Below, in pieces: positions 12,997 to 24,195 of a stretch of DNA of 64,000 bases. Location: contig JAIWND010000006.1 of assembly GCA_025330725.1 (NCBI GenBank), positions 1-64,000 of the forward strand, read 5' to 3'. Under the pieces are notes generated by a model, which did no database searches, was not told where the DNA came from, and saw only the letters and a program-made list of their open reading frames with translations. Source of the stretch: Chlamydoabsidia padenii (taxonomy: Eukaryota; Mucoromycota; Mucoromycetes; Mucorales; Cunninghamellaceae). The translations under genes and the position numbers were made by a program. The first letter of the stretch is position 1. Every line of letters begins with the position of its first letter.

Positions 12997-13925
12997 TTAA
13001 AAGGGTAAAACAGTGGGAGGGGTTAATGTAGGCATTGATAATGTGTTGATTTGGATCCAAGAAGATGCATCCATAGTCGAAGATAATGATGATTGCATAG
13101 AGGATGCTGATGAAGACGACGATGCTGATGATGCTGATATTGTTATAGGCAATCCATTGTAAAAATACATCCCAGGAGACAGGGTTGCAGAGGGTAGCAT
13201 GCCTGACAGTGATTGACGATCCGCCAATATTTTTCCATCATCGTCCTTTTCATCCAATCCAATCAGAGTACTAGCGTCATTAGAGTAGGGAGGCGTACTT
13301 TGTTGAGGTGCATTCATTATAGGATAATAAAGGTGCTGGTTTGCGATAGCTTGAAGATGATGTTGCTGTGTTGGTGTTGAGGATTGTGTAGAATCAACAA
13401 CCAAAGGCGGAGAGAGCTGCCTGTCTTGTGGTTGATCCAGTTGCGCTAATAATTGCTTGTTTTGCCTTTGTAGTTGATATATTTGATGTCTATACCGACT
13501 TTCTTTGTGCATGCTTTGTCGAATCCAATCCAATGCCTTTTCAACGATTTGTCCTTTTGAGGGTCTTCGGTAGCTCCGTAGATTAGGGAGAGAATCCGCC
13601 AATTGTTGGAACTTGCTGTTGAGATTTTCACGCCTGGCACGTTCTACCGCGTTATGTTCCGCCCTTCGTTCGGCTTTGCTAAGGGAAGGCCTATCAAAAG
13701 AATCATATTGTCAGTTCATATACATTCATACTTGTTCGACCATTACGTAGTTTTTTTTTTTTTGTTTTTTTTTTTTTACCTTTTCATAAACATAGTAGAA
13801 GAGTGTGTTGATAAAGATCGGTCGCCGAATAGGTAGGGTGGGTCTTGGTCCAATGAGCTGCTTTCCAATGACAAAGCAGACATCATAGCATGATAATAGA
13901 TCGAGTCATCTGGAGGAGTTTGCAT
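12997..13925 (-). CDS. bHLH transcription factor
   Basis: Exon 1 (13925 to about 13780) encodes an N-terminal region, MQTPPDDSIYYHAMMSALSL. After one intron the basic helix-loop-helix follows: AERRAEHNAVERARRENLNS, with the H-x3-E-x3-R E-box-contacting residues (HNAVERARR), then KFQQLADSLPNL, a loop of RSYRRPSKGQ and IVEKALDWIRQS. A leucine/glutamine-rich extension (QIYQLQRQNKQLLAQLDQ) may be a short coiled coil that lengthens the dimer interface. The C-terminal half is low-complexity Ser/Gln/Pro-rich (a long SASSASSSSSASS tract). The protein is about 250 residues. It should bind E-box DNA as a dimer; the target genes cannot be deduced. Confidence 0.87.
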
Positions 13926-14906
13926 AATAAATGAGTGTTTAAAAACCAATAACGTTTTTTTTGTGACAAATAATAATAAAGAGAGAGAGAGAGAGGGGAG
14001 GCGAAAGAAAAGGGAAAAAAGAAAATCTTGTCCAAGTCCGCTTTTGTACTTTATTCAAACGCCGATCCAACTCGTTCCTCGTCCCTTTTGCTTCACCCAA
14101 TGATAATTCAAGGGAAACTAACCCCATGATCTTTTGCATTATAATCAATGATATGTGACAATAACATAGATCGGAGTCGATCCAAAAAAGAAGGGGGTCG
14201 AAATGATTCTTGGGCTATATTAACGTCAAGATCACATTATCAACATCACCTTCTTTTTCGGTACCTAATATGTTGAGATCCATTGTTTTATTATACCAAA
14301 CAAACAAAAACTAATCACAAAAACAAGCTCGACCTTCCTTTCTTCTCCTTTCATCATTGGTATGAATTATAAGCCTCTCTTCGGTTTGCCACTTTTTTTT
14401 TTTTTGGTAAATGAACATGAGGTGAATGTTTGAACGTGGCTGAATTAAAGTTTGTAACCGTTGCCTTTTTCTCTTCGGTCACCTTCACTTTAAAAAGTCT
14501 CGACATTTAAAAGAGAAGGGGGTTCCTTATCCATTTTGATGATGTAATCGAGTGTAGCGTAAGAATGATACTATTCACTGAATGACATGTTTTCGATCTA
14601 AATGGGAAGGTTCAAATAAACAAACAAACAAACAAAAAAAGGTTAAGCGGACGTTCAATTTCACAAATCATGCAAACGAATGCAACATTTTAAGTCCCCG
14701 ACAGGGTTCTTTACATACAAGCTACTCTTTGTTATATATATATATATATATATCATCAGTTAGAGAAGCCAGCCATACACTCACAAATAACAAAATAAGA
14801 TATATCAATTTAAAGTAATGCTTTTATTGTGATAAAAAGGGTAAAAGTTTGATCCCTATATATTCCTACACTTTGCAACAAAGAACCTTATTATATAATC
14901 CTATAA
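13926..14906. other. Spacer upstream of the bHLH gene
   Basis: No gene is visible. It contains a GAGA microsatellite at 13981-13995, a CAAA repeat near 14618-14634 and an (AT)n tract at 14733-14752. Confidence 0.6.
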
Positions 14907-17267
14907 CTAATCCATCTTTAGTTTTTCAGCAGCTTCGTAGACCTGTTTGGCAGCATGTTCCACAGCAGAATCCAAGAGTTGATCGTCTTTTTCGTCGACG
15001 GCTTCAGCAATAGCAGCGAATGTTTGACTTGAATAGCCATTCCAGAGAGACGGGGCGTAAACCACATGCTTGAACCAAGGGCGGCTAGGGATACCTTCGG
15101 GATCAATGAATCCACGTTCAAAATAAGTCAAACGTTTGTTGGCCTTGTTGATACGAGAGAGTAGCACACTTGGTAGAGCATCATCACCTACACCTTTGTA
15201 TTCATCTAGTCGAGTTTGCAGTCGTCCCAATCGTCGTTCAAAACGCCGAGTACGTTTATTGAGTTTCTTCACCGCCTTGCGCAATCCATCGAATTCCTTT
15301 TCCGCATATGCTTCAATACTGTCCAGATAGTTTGTCAGTTCCAGAGAATAGTCTTGAGGGTGTAGAGGTAGCACACGATCGTCAGCCAATCGAAGCAAAA
15401 TAGAACCGGCAATGCGGGTCAAGGTGGCATGATAGTCGAATGTCGGATCCCCAAATTTCTCCATCCAATGGAAGCTGTCATAGTTGCTGTGATATACACC
15501 GTAATCGCCTTCGAATCGAATGTCCATACTAGCGATACCCACATGGTTTAAAAAACCAACATAGTCGCTTCCGCTACCTAGCTGACCCACCGTAGGAATA
15601 TCGCCACTAGTAAGATTAGACCAAGCATTGTAAACAGAGCCACCAGTACGAGGATCATTCACATTCTGAGTAACTTGATAGAGAAGATTGTTCAATGATG
15701 GTGACGCTTTGGCGGCAAAGTGAGGTCCAGATACAGCCATATCCATGTTGATGTACACCGATGCTTCCTTATTGAGCCAGTCGCGGTGATTTTCCACGAA
15801 CTCTGTAGAGCCTACAATTCCAATTTCCTCTTTTTTATGAAGAAAAAGGAGAAGGGTTAAAAAAAATACAATTATAGAATAGATCGGTTGATTTACCTGC
15901 GTCCCAAGAAGCAAATATAATTGTACGACGAGGACGCCAACCAGTTTTTAAGAGTTCACCAAACACACGAGCAGTTTCGAGCTATAGATAACATAAAAAT
16001 CTGTGAGTCAATTGTTCTATTTCTAATTCATCTTTTTTTTTTCTCTTCTTCTTACCAAGACGGCAGATCCAGAGGAAGGGTCTACAGCTCCATATACCCA
16101 AGCATCACGATGATTACCAATGATTACTGAACGTTCCGGTTCTTCAGTTCCATTAATGCGGCCAATAACATTCCAAATAGGAGCAATCTTGTTATCCACA
16201 TGATTAGTGAGAATGACATCGCCTTCAGTGGGTCCAGAATAATAATCCACTTGATCCGATCCACCCTTCCATCCAGGACCCGCCTTGACACCATGACCTT
16301 GAGTAGCCTTGAGAAGAGGTAATGCGTCTTTCCATGATAAAGGCAGAGAGGGAATCTTCGTCAATCCAGGACTATCTTCGGGATCAATACGAGGAGCATC
16401 CTTGGTAGCAGCATATCCAGGAGTAAGAGGGTCACCAGCTAAGAGAGACAGGTACTGGACAGAGCCTCTTTGTGCCGAGCTTTCAGAACGCCTAATTAAA
16501 TGCATAAAAAAAAAGTAGTTCGTTAGTTTCCCTTTATATACCAATACGTTGATCTTTCTTACCATGGTCCTTCAGGATAGGATAAATTTGGATTTACATG
16601 TGGCCAATGATCCTTGTTTAATGGTCCATCATCAATAGGGTCGGAGTAAATAAGAGCACCAATACAGCCATACTTTTCAGCAGCACGCAATTTAAGACCA
16701 CGGAAGGAGCCACCATAACGTACAAGAGCAATAGTACCATTGAGAGTGATGCCTTGATCAACTAAATATTGAAAGTCTTCAAGGGTACCATAGTTTGCAT
16801 ATACCACTGGGCCAGTAACAGTACCATTCTTGGAATAGCCTAAATCAGAAAAAAAAAAAAAAGAGTTGATATTATATACAGTTTATCCTAATACATTATT
16901 TCCTTTACCATGGAAAGTAGGCACCACATCAGGATCATGACTTGTTTCATCTTCATCAACAGGGTCTTCACGTAAAGAGGCTTCAAATTGCAAGTGCTTG
17001 GGACCAGATATCAAAGCCATACGACTTGCCACAGGATAGGTCAACAAAGGATAGTAGGTTTCTATCTTGCTTTCGATGCCAAATTCGGTAAATTTGTCCA
17101 TAGTCCATTGTGCTTGTCGCTCGTCAGCAGGAGTTCCCGCCAAATGAGCTTCAGAGGTATACTTTTTCAAATAGTCCCGAGTGTTTTCAGCAGAAGGAAG
17201 AGTAATGACGAGTTTTTCCTTGTCGTCCGGTCGATGTTTTTCGGGAGGAGCTAGTTTTAATATATAG

Positions 17268-17301
<34 letters not shown>

Positions 17302-17600
17302 AAATGAGTATCACAACATTCAAAAAGTGTTACTAGTTAATTCCATGAATTACCTTTATCATCTGATTTATACCAGTCCACGGCCAAGATTATGACAATG
17401 ATAAGAGCAATGATTATGAGACCAGAGACGATAGCAATCTTGAAGTTGTATCGGCGTCGTTTACGTGCAGCATCAGTGTCATTGGCTAATAATGGAGCAC
17501 GTTCACCTTCAAGTTTACTGTCAAACCATTGCTGTAGTTTTTGCCACCAGTTTTCTGTTGGCGTATCGGTCGGCAATGCAATGGATCCTTGTTCCACCAT
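14907..17600 (-). CDS. Glutamate carboxypeptidase II-like M28 metallopeptidase, type II membrane protein
   Basis: About 790 residues over six exons. The cytosolic N-terminus ([14 protein letters not shown]) leads to basic RKRRRYNFK and a membrane anchor ([20 protein letters not shown]) at about 54-73. A protease-associated domain follows ([21 protein letters not shown]). The catalytic domain keeps every co-catalytic zinc position of the GCPII/transferrin-receptor family: His and Asp in [14 protein letters not shown], the Glu-Glu pair in SWDAEEIGIVG (its first Glu codon is split by an intron), Asp in INMDMAVSG and His in [11 protein letters not shown] helical dimerisation-type domain ends the protein ([17 protein letters not shown]). 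It is thus expected to be active, unlike the transferrin receptor. Substrates are unknown; fungal relatives include yeast Tre1/Tre2 and Vps70. One intron holds a 30-base homopolymer (17270-17299). Confidence 0.9.
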
Positions 17601-17680
17601 TTCTTGAAAAAAGTTAGTGTGGAAAAAGTGAAAGAAAAAAGGAGAAATATGCACACGGTGTTCTGGGACCTTCATCAAGT

Positions 17681-17695
17681 TTTTCAAATCCCGCT
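17681..17695 (-). promoter_or_regulatory. Motif copy about 81 bp upstream of the M28 peptidase start
   Basis: TTTTCAAATCCCGCT on the plus strand, a perfect copy of the dispersed motif. A copy at nearly the same distance precedes the PMT2 gene at 43961, in the opposite orientation relative to the gene. Confidence 0.55.
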
Positions 17696-17852
17696 TTAGC
17701 CGCATCGCACATAAACTCGAAATGACATAATAAAGAAAAAGGTGGCATCCTTATTTATTAGAATGAACAAAACAAGAAATATAATATACATGCTTGGAAA
17801 AAGACTATAATACAGTTGGTTGGGTGATGATGAATGATGAACACGGCAGTGA

Positions 17853-19188
17853 TCATGACATTTCCAGTTCTTCATATTTTGCCTTGGTATGTCGTCCAGT
17901 GCAGGTTGTTTCACCAAAGCTTTTAAGTTTCCGACTCAGCTTCGCCAGCTTTTCTCTTGTTAAGATGGGTTTATTGTCATAAACTTTGTCGACTCTCAGC
18001 ATTTGTTTTTGATCGATCACTGTTTTCAAGCATGCCTAACAAAAAAAAAATCGGATGAGCGGGAAATGAAAATGAAAATTCATGCAGGATATGACAAAAT
18101 GTCCCTACCACGACAGCAAAGATGGATCCAAAAGTACTACTTGCTACCACCATGAACATAATAATTTGCTGATAGATGACCGCCTCTCGGATAGGTGCTC
18201 CGGCTAAAAGTAACCCCACCATACTTCCCGGGATATTGATAAGACCCATCACACTGAGTTGAGTAATGACAGGGAGTAAAGCAAGTCGAATCGATTCGAT
18301 CGCTAATGGCCGTGCTGCTTCGAATCGTGTTGCTCCATATGCTAAGCGTGTTTCTAATATGGGGGCATGTTTGCTACAACAAACGGGTGAGAAAAAAACC
18401 CCAAAAAACCTTAAATTTCCTTTTTTATCTCCTTTACCTAACATGATCTAGACATCTTTCTGATGCCATAGTGATGCTACTCATTGAATTACCTAATAGC
18501 ATGCCGGTTATAGGAATGAACTTTGATGGGGCCCAAAATGGAGTGATTTTCAGGGCAAGAACCGAACCAAGGATACTAATGATGCAGGTACATAATAGCA
18601 GGGTCACAAACATGATCACAAACTAATGATTGATCACCGAAATCTCAAGTTAATTTTCCCATTTGCTCCAAAACTCAGTTTGTGATTCAAATCCCGCCAT
18701 ATCTTACCAATCCCCGGAAAGTCCTTTTTGTACGATTGAATACAACTTCATAAGCACCCAAGGTGATTAATACCACTATAAGGTGAATTAGTCACTGTAT
18801 GTAATTCTCAGAAGGGGTATAATACTTACAAGTCATTGCCATAACTACCCAGATGTTATTCGCCTGCAATACATCGTCTAGTACATACCCCTGGCGTGAA
18901 AGGTTAATCGTAAAGTGGATTTCCTCGAGTTATCTTCCTATTGTCTTACCATCATAGTGAGTTGGACCACACACCTCACACTGGCTATTATTAATGGCAA
19001 CTCTAGTTGTAATCCAAAGCTATAACTTACAATGGCTGATAGGAAAAGAAAAAAAAAGGGTGGTGAATGAAAGAAAAAAAAAAGGCGGGACTTGAAAATC
19101 TAAAGGGGGTAAAAGTACCTGCAATTATGACAAAGCATGATGATTCTAATACATGCCACCAACTAAGAGGTGCTTGGTTCTTGTCCAT
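17853..19188 (-). CDS. UPF0014/FetB-ALS3 family membrane permease
   Basis: Five or more exons were joined by eye: MDKNQAPLSWWHVLESSCFV, then SYSFGLQLELPLIIASVRC, VQLTMMGYVLDDVLQANN, then VLITLGAYEVVFNRTKRT, MFVTLLLCTCIISILGSVLAL, MLLGNSMSSITMASERCL, then LAYGATRFEAARPLAIESI, VMGLINIPGSMVGLLLAGA, YQQIIMFMVVASSTFGSIFAV and a cytosolic tail ending YEELEMS. The GxxxNxxS segment and the IPGSMVGLLLAGAPIREA loop match the family of bacterial FetB (iron export permease with FetA) and plant ALS3/STAR2 (with the ATPase STAR1). About seven membrane segments. Transport of a metal or nucleotide-sugar is possible; no partner ATPase lies in the window. Two dispersed-motif copies lie in its introns (18684-18698, 19084-19098). 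Confidence 0.83.
18684..18698 (-). promoter_or_regulatory. Intronic copy of the dispersed motif
   Basis: GATTCAAATCCCGCC inside an intron of the UPF0014 permease gene; a perfect 12-base core. Confidence 0.4.
19084..19098 (+). promoter_or_regulatory. Second intronic copy of the dispersed motif
   Basis: GGCGGGACTTGAAAA, one mismatch, in an upstream intron of the same permease gene, about 90 bp inside the start codon. Confidence 0.35.
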
Positions 19189-19869
19189 ACTTTCTAAAAG
19201 TATATAGCAAACAGGAAAAGAGGAAAATGAAAAAGAGTACCGAAGAAAAAAAAAACCTTTTTTAAAACATATCTGATCTTTTCAAGGTCCACCAACCTAG
19301 GTCCATTTTTAGTGTCTCTTCATTTTAGTGACACTATAGAAAAAAAAAAATAGAGTAACCATCTCCTCCCAAAGATCATTAGCGTTACCAAGTTTCATAT
19401 ATGATTACCGTTTTATGATCCATATCTATTCTATTGTTATCTAGGATCTACACTTTCTGATTTGCATTGTTGATGGTCTATACAAATTGTCTAAACATCA
19501 TTATCAGATCCAAATTTAAATCTCCGAACACTTCCCGACCCTTTGTGTTATACAACCATCCAATAGTATCTTGAACTTTAAATTCCTGAGCATACATACA
19601 CGGGTTTAGAATCTGAAGAAACCCATCACATGGTTTATCAGAATACATTACAAAGACAGAGAGACAAGTGAGTTATGCGTAGAATGATTGATTTTTATTA
19701 TTCATTATTAAGAAGGGGGTGAGAGAGTTAACATGTGTGAAGAGGGTATTGAGTGAGATTAGATATAAAAAGAAGGAGGGGGGAAAGGAGAAGTTAAGAC
19801 TATGTAACAAATATAAAAAAAAAAAAAAAATGGTGGAGAATGATCTAATCAATCTAATCAAACCCTCCA
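19189..19869. other. Spacer between the permease and a coiled-coil gene
   Basis: No gene is seen. A short inverted repeat (TAGTGTC ... GACACTA) lies near 19310-19335. The rest is A/T-rich promoter and 3' flank. Confidence 0.6.
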
Positions 19870-20830
19870 TCATTCGACGGCCACAGTATAAGCACGGATT
19901 TTCATAACAAGACCATTGACTTCACCACGACACCGATTAACAGCGACATGGAATTCGTCCGTTGTTGTACCCGATAACCCAGTACCAGTCGACAAGGTCA
20001 AGAGATGAGAGTGAGTCAAATCGATCCATTGTTGAGTTTGATGTTGTAAATTGTCCCTGGCCAAAGCAAGTTGTTGATACCGAGCCGATCGATCCATCAC
20101 ATAACGATCCATTGTTTTCACCACCATGGCCATGAGATTTTCGTGAGTGATCTTCATTGCTGCCGCACGTTCTTGTACTACTGCCAGTTGTTGCCTTAAC
20201 GCACCTGCTTCACGATCCAGACGGTGTTCCAATTGATTCAGCGAGCTGTGTAGCACAATTTGTTGTCGTTCCCACTGCTCTTTCTTGGTCACAGCCACAT
20301 CTCGTTCACGAGCAAGAACTTGTTCGCGGCGTCGTAGGGCTTCCAATTGTTGTCTTGATAACAGTGCTTCATCCTTCAACGTCTTGACTTGTGATTCCAT
20401 GGACACTGACGACCGTTTAGTACCAACCAGGGTTTTTTCTTTGGTTTCCAGGATTTGCATGAGGCCTTGGATATGAATACGATATTGTCGATTGGATTCA
20501 GTGTAGCTTTTGGTTTGAGTTTCGTGTTGGTGTTTGGCTTGTCGAAGGCTTTCTAACTATGTAACAAAAAATAAGAAGTTGGATGAGTACAGTTTGCCTT
20601 TGCTTCCCCTCTTTTTTTTTTTTTGTTCAAAATACCTGCGCCCTTGATGCAGCGACTTCTTTGTATAGTCTGTCCAGTTTATCTTGTAGTTGTTCCACTA
20701 CTCGAGTCGACCTTGAGGAGGAGAGGGTCGGTTGAGGTAGAATGACATTGGCTGTTGATGGTGAAGCAAGAAGAGGTTGTGTAAAAATTAAACTGTTACT
20801 GTGTGAGAGAGATTCTTGTATGTGGAGCAT
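19870..20830 (-). CDS. Coiled-coil protein of unknown function
   Basis: Two exons of about 290 residues in total. Exon 1 encodes MLHIQESLSHSNSLIFTQPL, a Ser-rich linker and VEQLQDKLDRLYKEVAASRA. After an intron (about 20557-20636) the frame continues LESLRQAKHQHETQTK into a long heptad-rich helix (LKDEALLSRQQLEALRRREQ, then VLARERDVAVTKKEQWERQQ, LEHRLDREAGALRQQLAVVQ). The last 60 residues (YQQLALARDNLQHQTQQWID) are also helical and end RAYTVAVE. I do not recognise a family. The organisation suggests a structural or motor-adaptor scaffold, but nothing in the sequence proves this. The start codon is the first in-frame Met and follows an A/G-rich leader. Confidence 0.7.
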
Positions 20831-21392
20831 GATGATAAGTATATGTTAATAGTAAAAGAGAGAAGAAGAAGAAGAAAGAAAGAAAGATAAAACAAGGAAG
20901 ACATAAAAAGTAAAAAAAGGGTAAAGGTATGCAGCATAGGGGGGGTACAACCCCCTCACTTGAAAGGGTGATATACCTGCTGTACCGATGTCCAGTTCAT
21001 ATATAAAAAAAGGATTGAATAACAAGAAGAGGAGACAAAAAAAAAGAGAGAGAGAATGAGATTGCACGTTCACTGTACAGGTATAGGGGAAGAATAAAAG
21101 GAAGAAAGACAAAGTAAAAGTTTGTTAGGAGACAAAATAAGGGGATAAAAGACAATGTCGGTAATTCACATACCGATCATTTTTGATTGGCTTAATATTT
21201 TGTCTGATTACACTGGCCAACACAAAGCAGAATTTTGTTCTCCGATATGTTTGTTTTTTCTCACCTTCCTTCTCCCTTTCCCCATATAATTCAAATTCAA
21301 GCAACATTATACTGAAAACTTTGACTACCTGTGTTTACAACTACTTTACTATATTTAACTTACCATCACTTAATTCCTTCTATTAATCTTTG
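20831..21392. promoter_or_regulatory. Divergent promoter between the coiled-coil gene and the CK1 kinase
   Basis: 560 bp separate two start codons pointing outwards. It holds GAA/AAAG purine tracts on one side and pyrimidine-rich sequence before the kinase ATG. No dispersed-motif copy was found here. Confidence 0.45.
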
Positions 21393-23688
21393 ATGACCAG
21401 TCCTTGTGGCATTCAATCGTCCTCTCGCAACAAAGATCAACAAGAAGATGCCTCTTTGACGTATGGTGCCTCTTATGAAAGCACGTATACAGATCTCAGT
21501 CTCAACAGCTGTAATGTTATTGTGGCCGACCAATGGATTGTTTTGGGAAAAATTGGTGAAGGCTCTTTTGGCGAAGTCTTTGAAGGTAAAGTTATAAATA
21601 CATCTATATAAAAAAAGGTCTTGACTAACACATTCTTGTTATTATCTCCTAGTACGTGATATTAACACTAAACGACACTATGCTATCAAACGAGAAACGA
21701 ACAAGATTAAACACCCTCAATTGCATTACGAAAATGTTATGTACGATGTTTTGGCTGGTGGAGGTAATACATGACTAATACTAAAATGATAATCAAATAC
21801 GACAGTGTCACTATACTAATACACCCTTTCTTTTTAAATGTATATACTAGTGGGTATTCCACAGTGTCACTGGTATGGTCAATTTGATGGGTTTGACTGT
21901 ATTGTAATGGATTTATTGGGACCCAACCTTGGTCAAGTCAGGCAAAATGTATCTTGTATGGAATTGGATATCGCAGTGGAATTGGTGTGCCAAATGGTAA
22001 GAGTCATCATACAGTCTAATATAGATGTGATCATGTTTTTGACTAATCTGACTTTATAACAGGTATCTATTGTAGAACATATACACAATCGAGGGGTGAT
22101 CGTCCGTGATATTAAACCCGACAACTTTTTATTTCCAGCCAACTGTCATCTACCTGAAGTCGAAATGATTGAATCTGTGGATAAATATGGAATGCCAATT
22201 ACAACATACAAGAAATCAACATGCAGACAAGTCTTTAATGAACAATGGGGGATTGAAAAACCAAGAATCTATGCCGTGGACTTTGGTTTGGCTTGTTATT
22301 GGCGTGATCCTGAAACTGGCAAACCTCATCCTGACACCAAGAAACACATTCGTAGCAAGACTGGAACAGCACGGTATGCATCAATCAACGTTCACAAAGG
22401 AAGGTCACATAGTCGTCGTGATGATGTGGAAAGTATTGGATATATTCTACTGGATCTACTATTGGGGACTCTACCATGGACTGGAATACATGCTAAAAAC
22501 TCCAAGGCTGGCTGGGACCGAATGCGACAATTAAAGATGGATACCTTTATGAGTGATCTTTGTGCTGGTTTACCTCAAGGTGTCTTGAATTTTGTGGAAT
22601 ACCCTCGGAAATTGCAATTTGGTGATCAGCCTGACTATGAAAAGATGCGTCGTTTCCTCGAGGGTTGCCTACCTGGTGGTGCTTATTCGGATATCGTCAA
22701 ATCTCCCTTTGGTGGTGAAGCGAAATCTACCGACAATTATGATATCATCCAACTCGAACTCAAGCAACTAAAAGAAAAGCAATTGGAAGAACAGCGACCA
22801 CGGGAACAGAATCACGGACACAGCAGTATCGACCATGACAACAAGACACGATCAGGAAACATTAACGATCATCATGGTTTGTTTGCGATGGACGATTTGG
22901 CTCATCAATTGCCTGCAACAACTGTATCATCATCACAAAGAAAGAACTCGGCAGCATCACAATCATCATATAAAAAACTACTAAAGCAAAACAAGGCAAA
23001 AAAGGTGGGATGGAACACATGGAAACACGATCAGGCTCCTTGGAATCCTAAAACAGATTGGACAAATGATGAAGATACTGGGACAAACTTGGCAAAGTCG
23101 TGGGGTGATGATAAAGAAGGACTTGGCAATTGGGGTGCTTTATCTGCTACACAACCAAAGCAAGATAACTTGTGGGGCAATAATGGTGGTGCCATAGAAA
23201 CAACTTGGAATGAACAGCCTCAGGATAATCCACCTACTACTCAACAAACTCACCACGACGACTCTTGGAAGAAGACTGATATGACGACTGAAAACAACTG
23301 GAATGAAACACCTTCTTGGGGTACTGCACCTCTTGCTCAACAAACTCACGCCAATGAGTCTTGGAAGAAGATGGACACTGAAAGGGACTGGAATGAATGG
23401 CGTGGTACGGCACATTCAAACAAATCACGAGGAAGAGGTCGATTCAAGTCGGAAACTTTGAATCACCAACCACGACAAGATTCGACAAGGAGACGGCATG
23501 TCAGTCAACCACATCGGCACAACCAAAGTCAACCAGTGACTACCAAGCCAAGAACAACCCCACAACAACAACAGTATCATCATCAACACCCGTCGGATCA
23601 AATAGATGGATTCAATCAAGTAGACGGCTGGCAACGGAAACCAGGATCAAGTACATGGCAACAAAAAGGTCGTCCTTTTGATAACTAG
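21393..23688 (+). CDS. Casein kinase 1 family protein kinase with a long tryptophan-rich WG/GW tail
   Basis: Four exons (21393-21585, 21653-21763, 21851-21996, 22063-23688) give 691 residues. The kinase domain starts at about residue 46: WIVLGKIGEGSFGEVFEV (glycine loop), YAIKRET (Lys of VAIK), VIVRDIKPDNFLF (catalytic loop, Val in place of the usual His/Tyr), YAVDFGLACYW and the CK1 signature GTARYASINVHKG followed by RRDDVESIGYILLDLLLG. About 50 extra residues sit between DNFLF and the DFG strand. After about residue 370 comes a Gln/Ser-rich linker, then at about 464-597 a stretch with about 14 Trp, including VGWNTW, KSWGDD, NWGALS, LWGNNG and PSWGTAP, and then an RG patch (RGRGRF). The tail resembles Argonaute-binding GW/WG proteins; function inferred only. 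The upstream TTG at 21390 is not used as the start. Confidence 0.88.
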
Positions 23689-24155
23689 AATGATACCAAG
23701 TATCCTTGAATTTTAGCTCTAGTCATAATAATACCCTTATCATCTCCTCCTCCTCCTCCTCCTATTATAGTCATTATTATATGTGTTTGGGATAATACCT
23801 TGTAGCTGTGTTTAACCATTATACTATTTATTACCATTTTTTTGTATATAGTTTTTTATTGTAACAACTAACATCCAGCTTGTTAATTCTGGGTCTAATA
23901 AAGAACAATTCTATCAAAACATAACTATAGAATGCTCTTCCGCCTATGTGTCTTGTTTTACTTTACTTCTTGATATGTAGCGCTATTTAAAATGCACACC
24001 CTGTCTTCATGAATCGGGATAATGATATTACTGAAGGGGGTTGATTGTGCATCAATTAGTTCCAAGGTTTGCATGAAAAGTATGGGTTCATCCCTTTTCT
24101 AGATAATACAACTTTCTTGGTTGTGTAATTTATAAATAACTCATGGGGTATATTG

Positions 24156-24195
<40 letters not shown>

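Noticed and set aside
15880..15925. Loss of the catalytic Glu in the M28 peptidase (reading SWDAGE)
   Set aside because: An intron splits the codon; splicing G with AG restores the Glu-Glu pair.
23140..23428. Minus-strand frames under the CK1 tail
   Set aside because: They are shadows of the repetitive WG-rich coding sequence on the plus strand.
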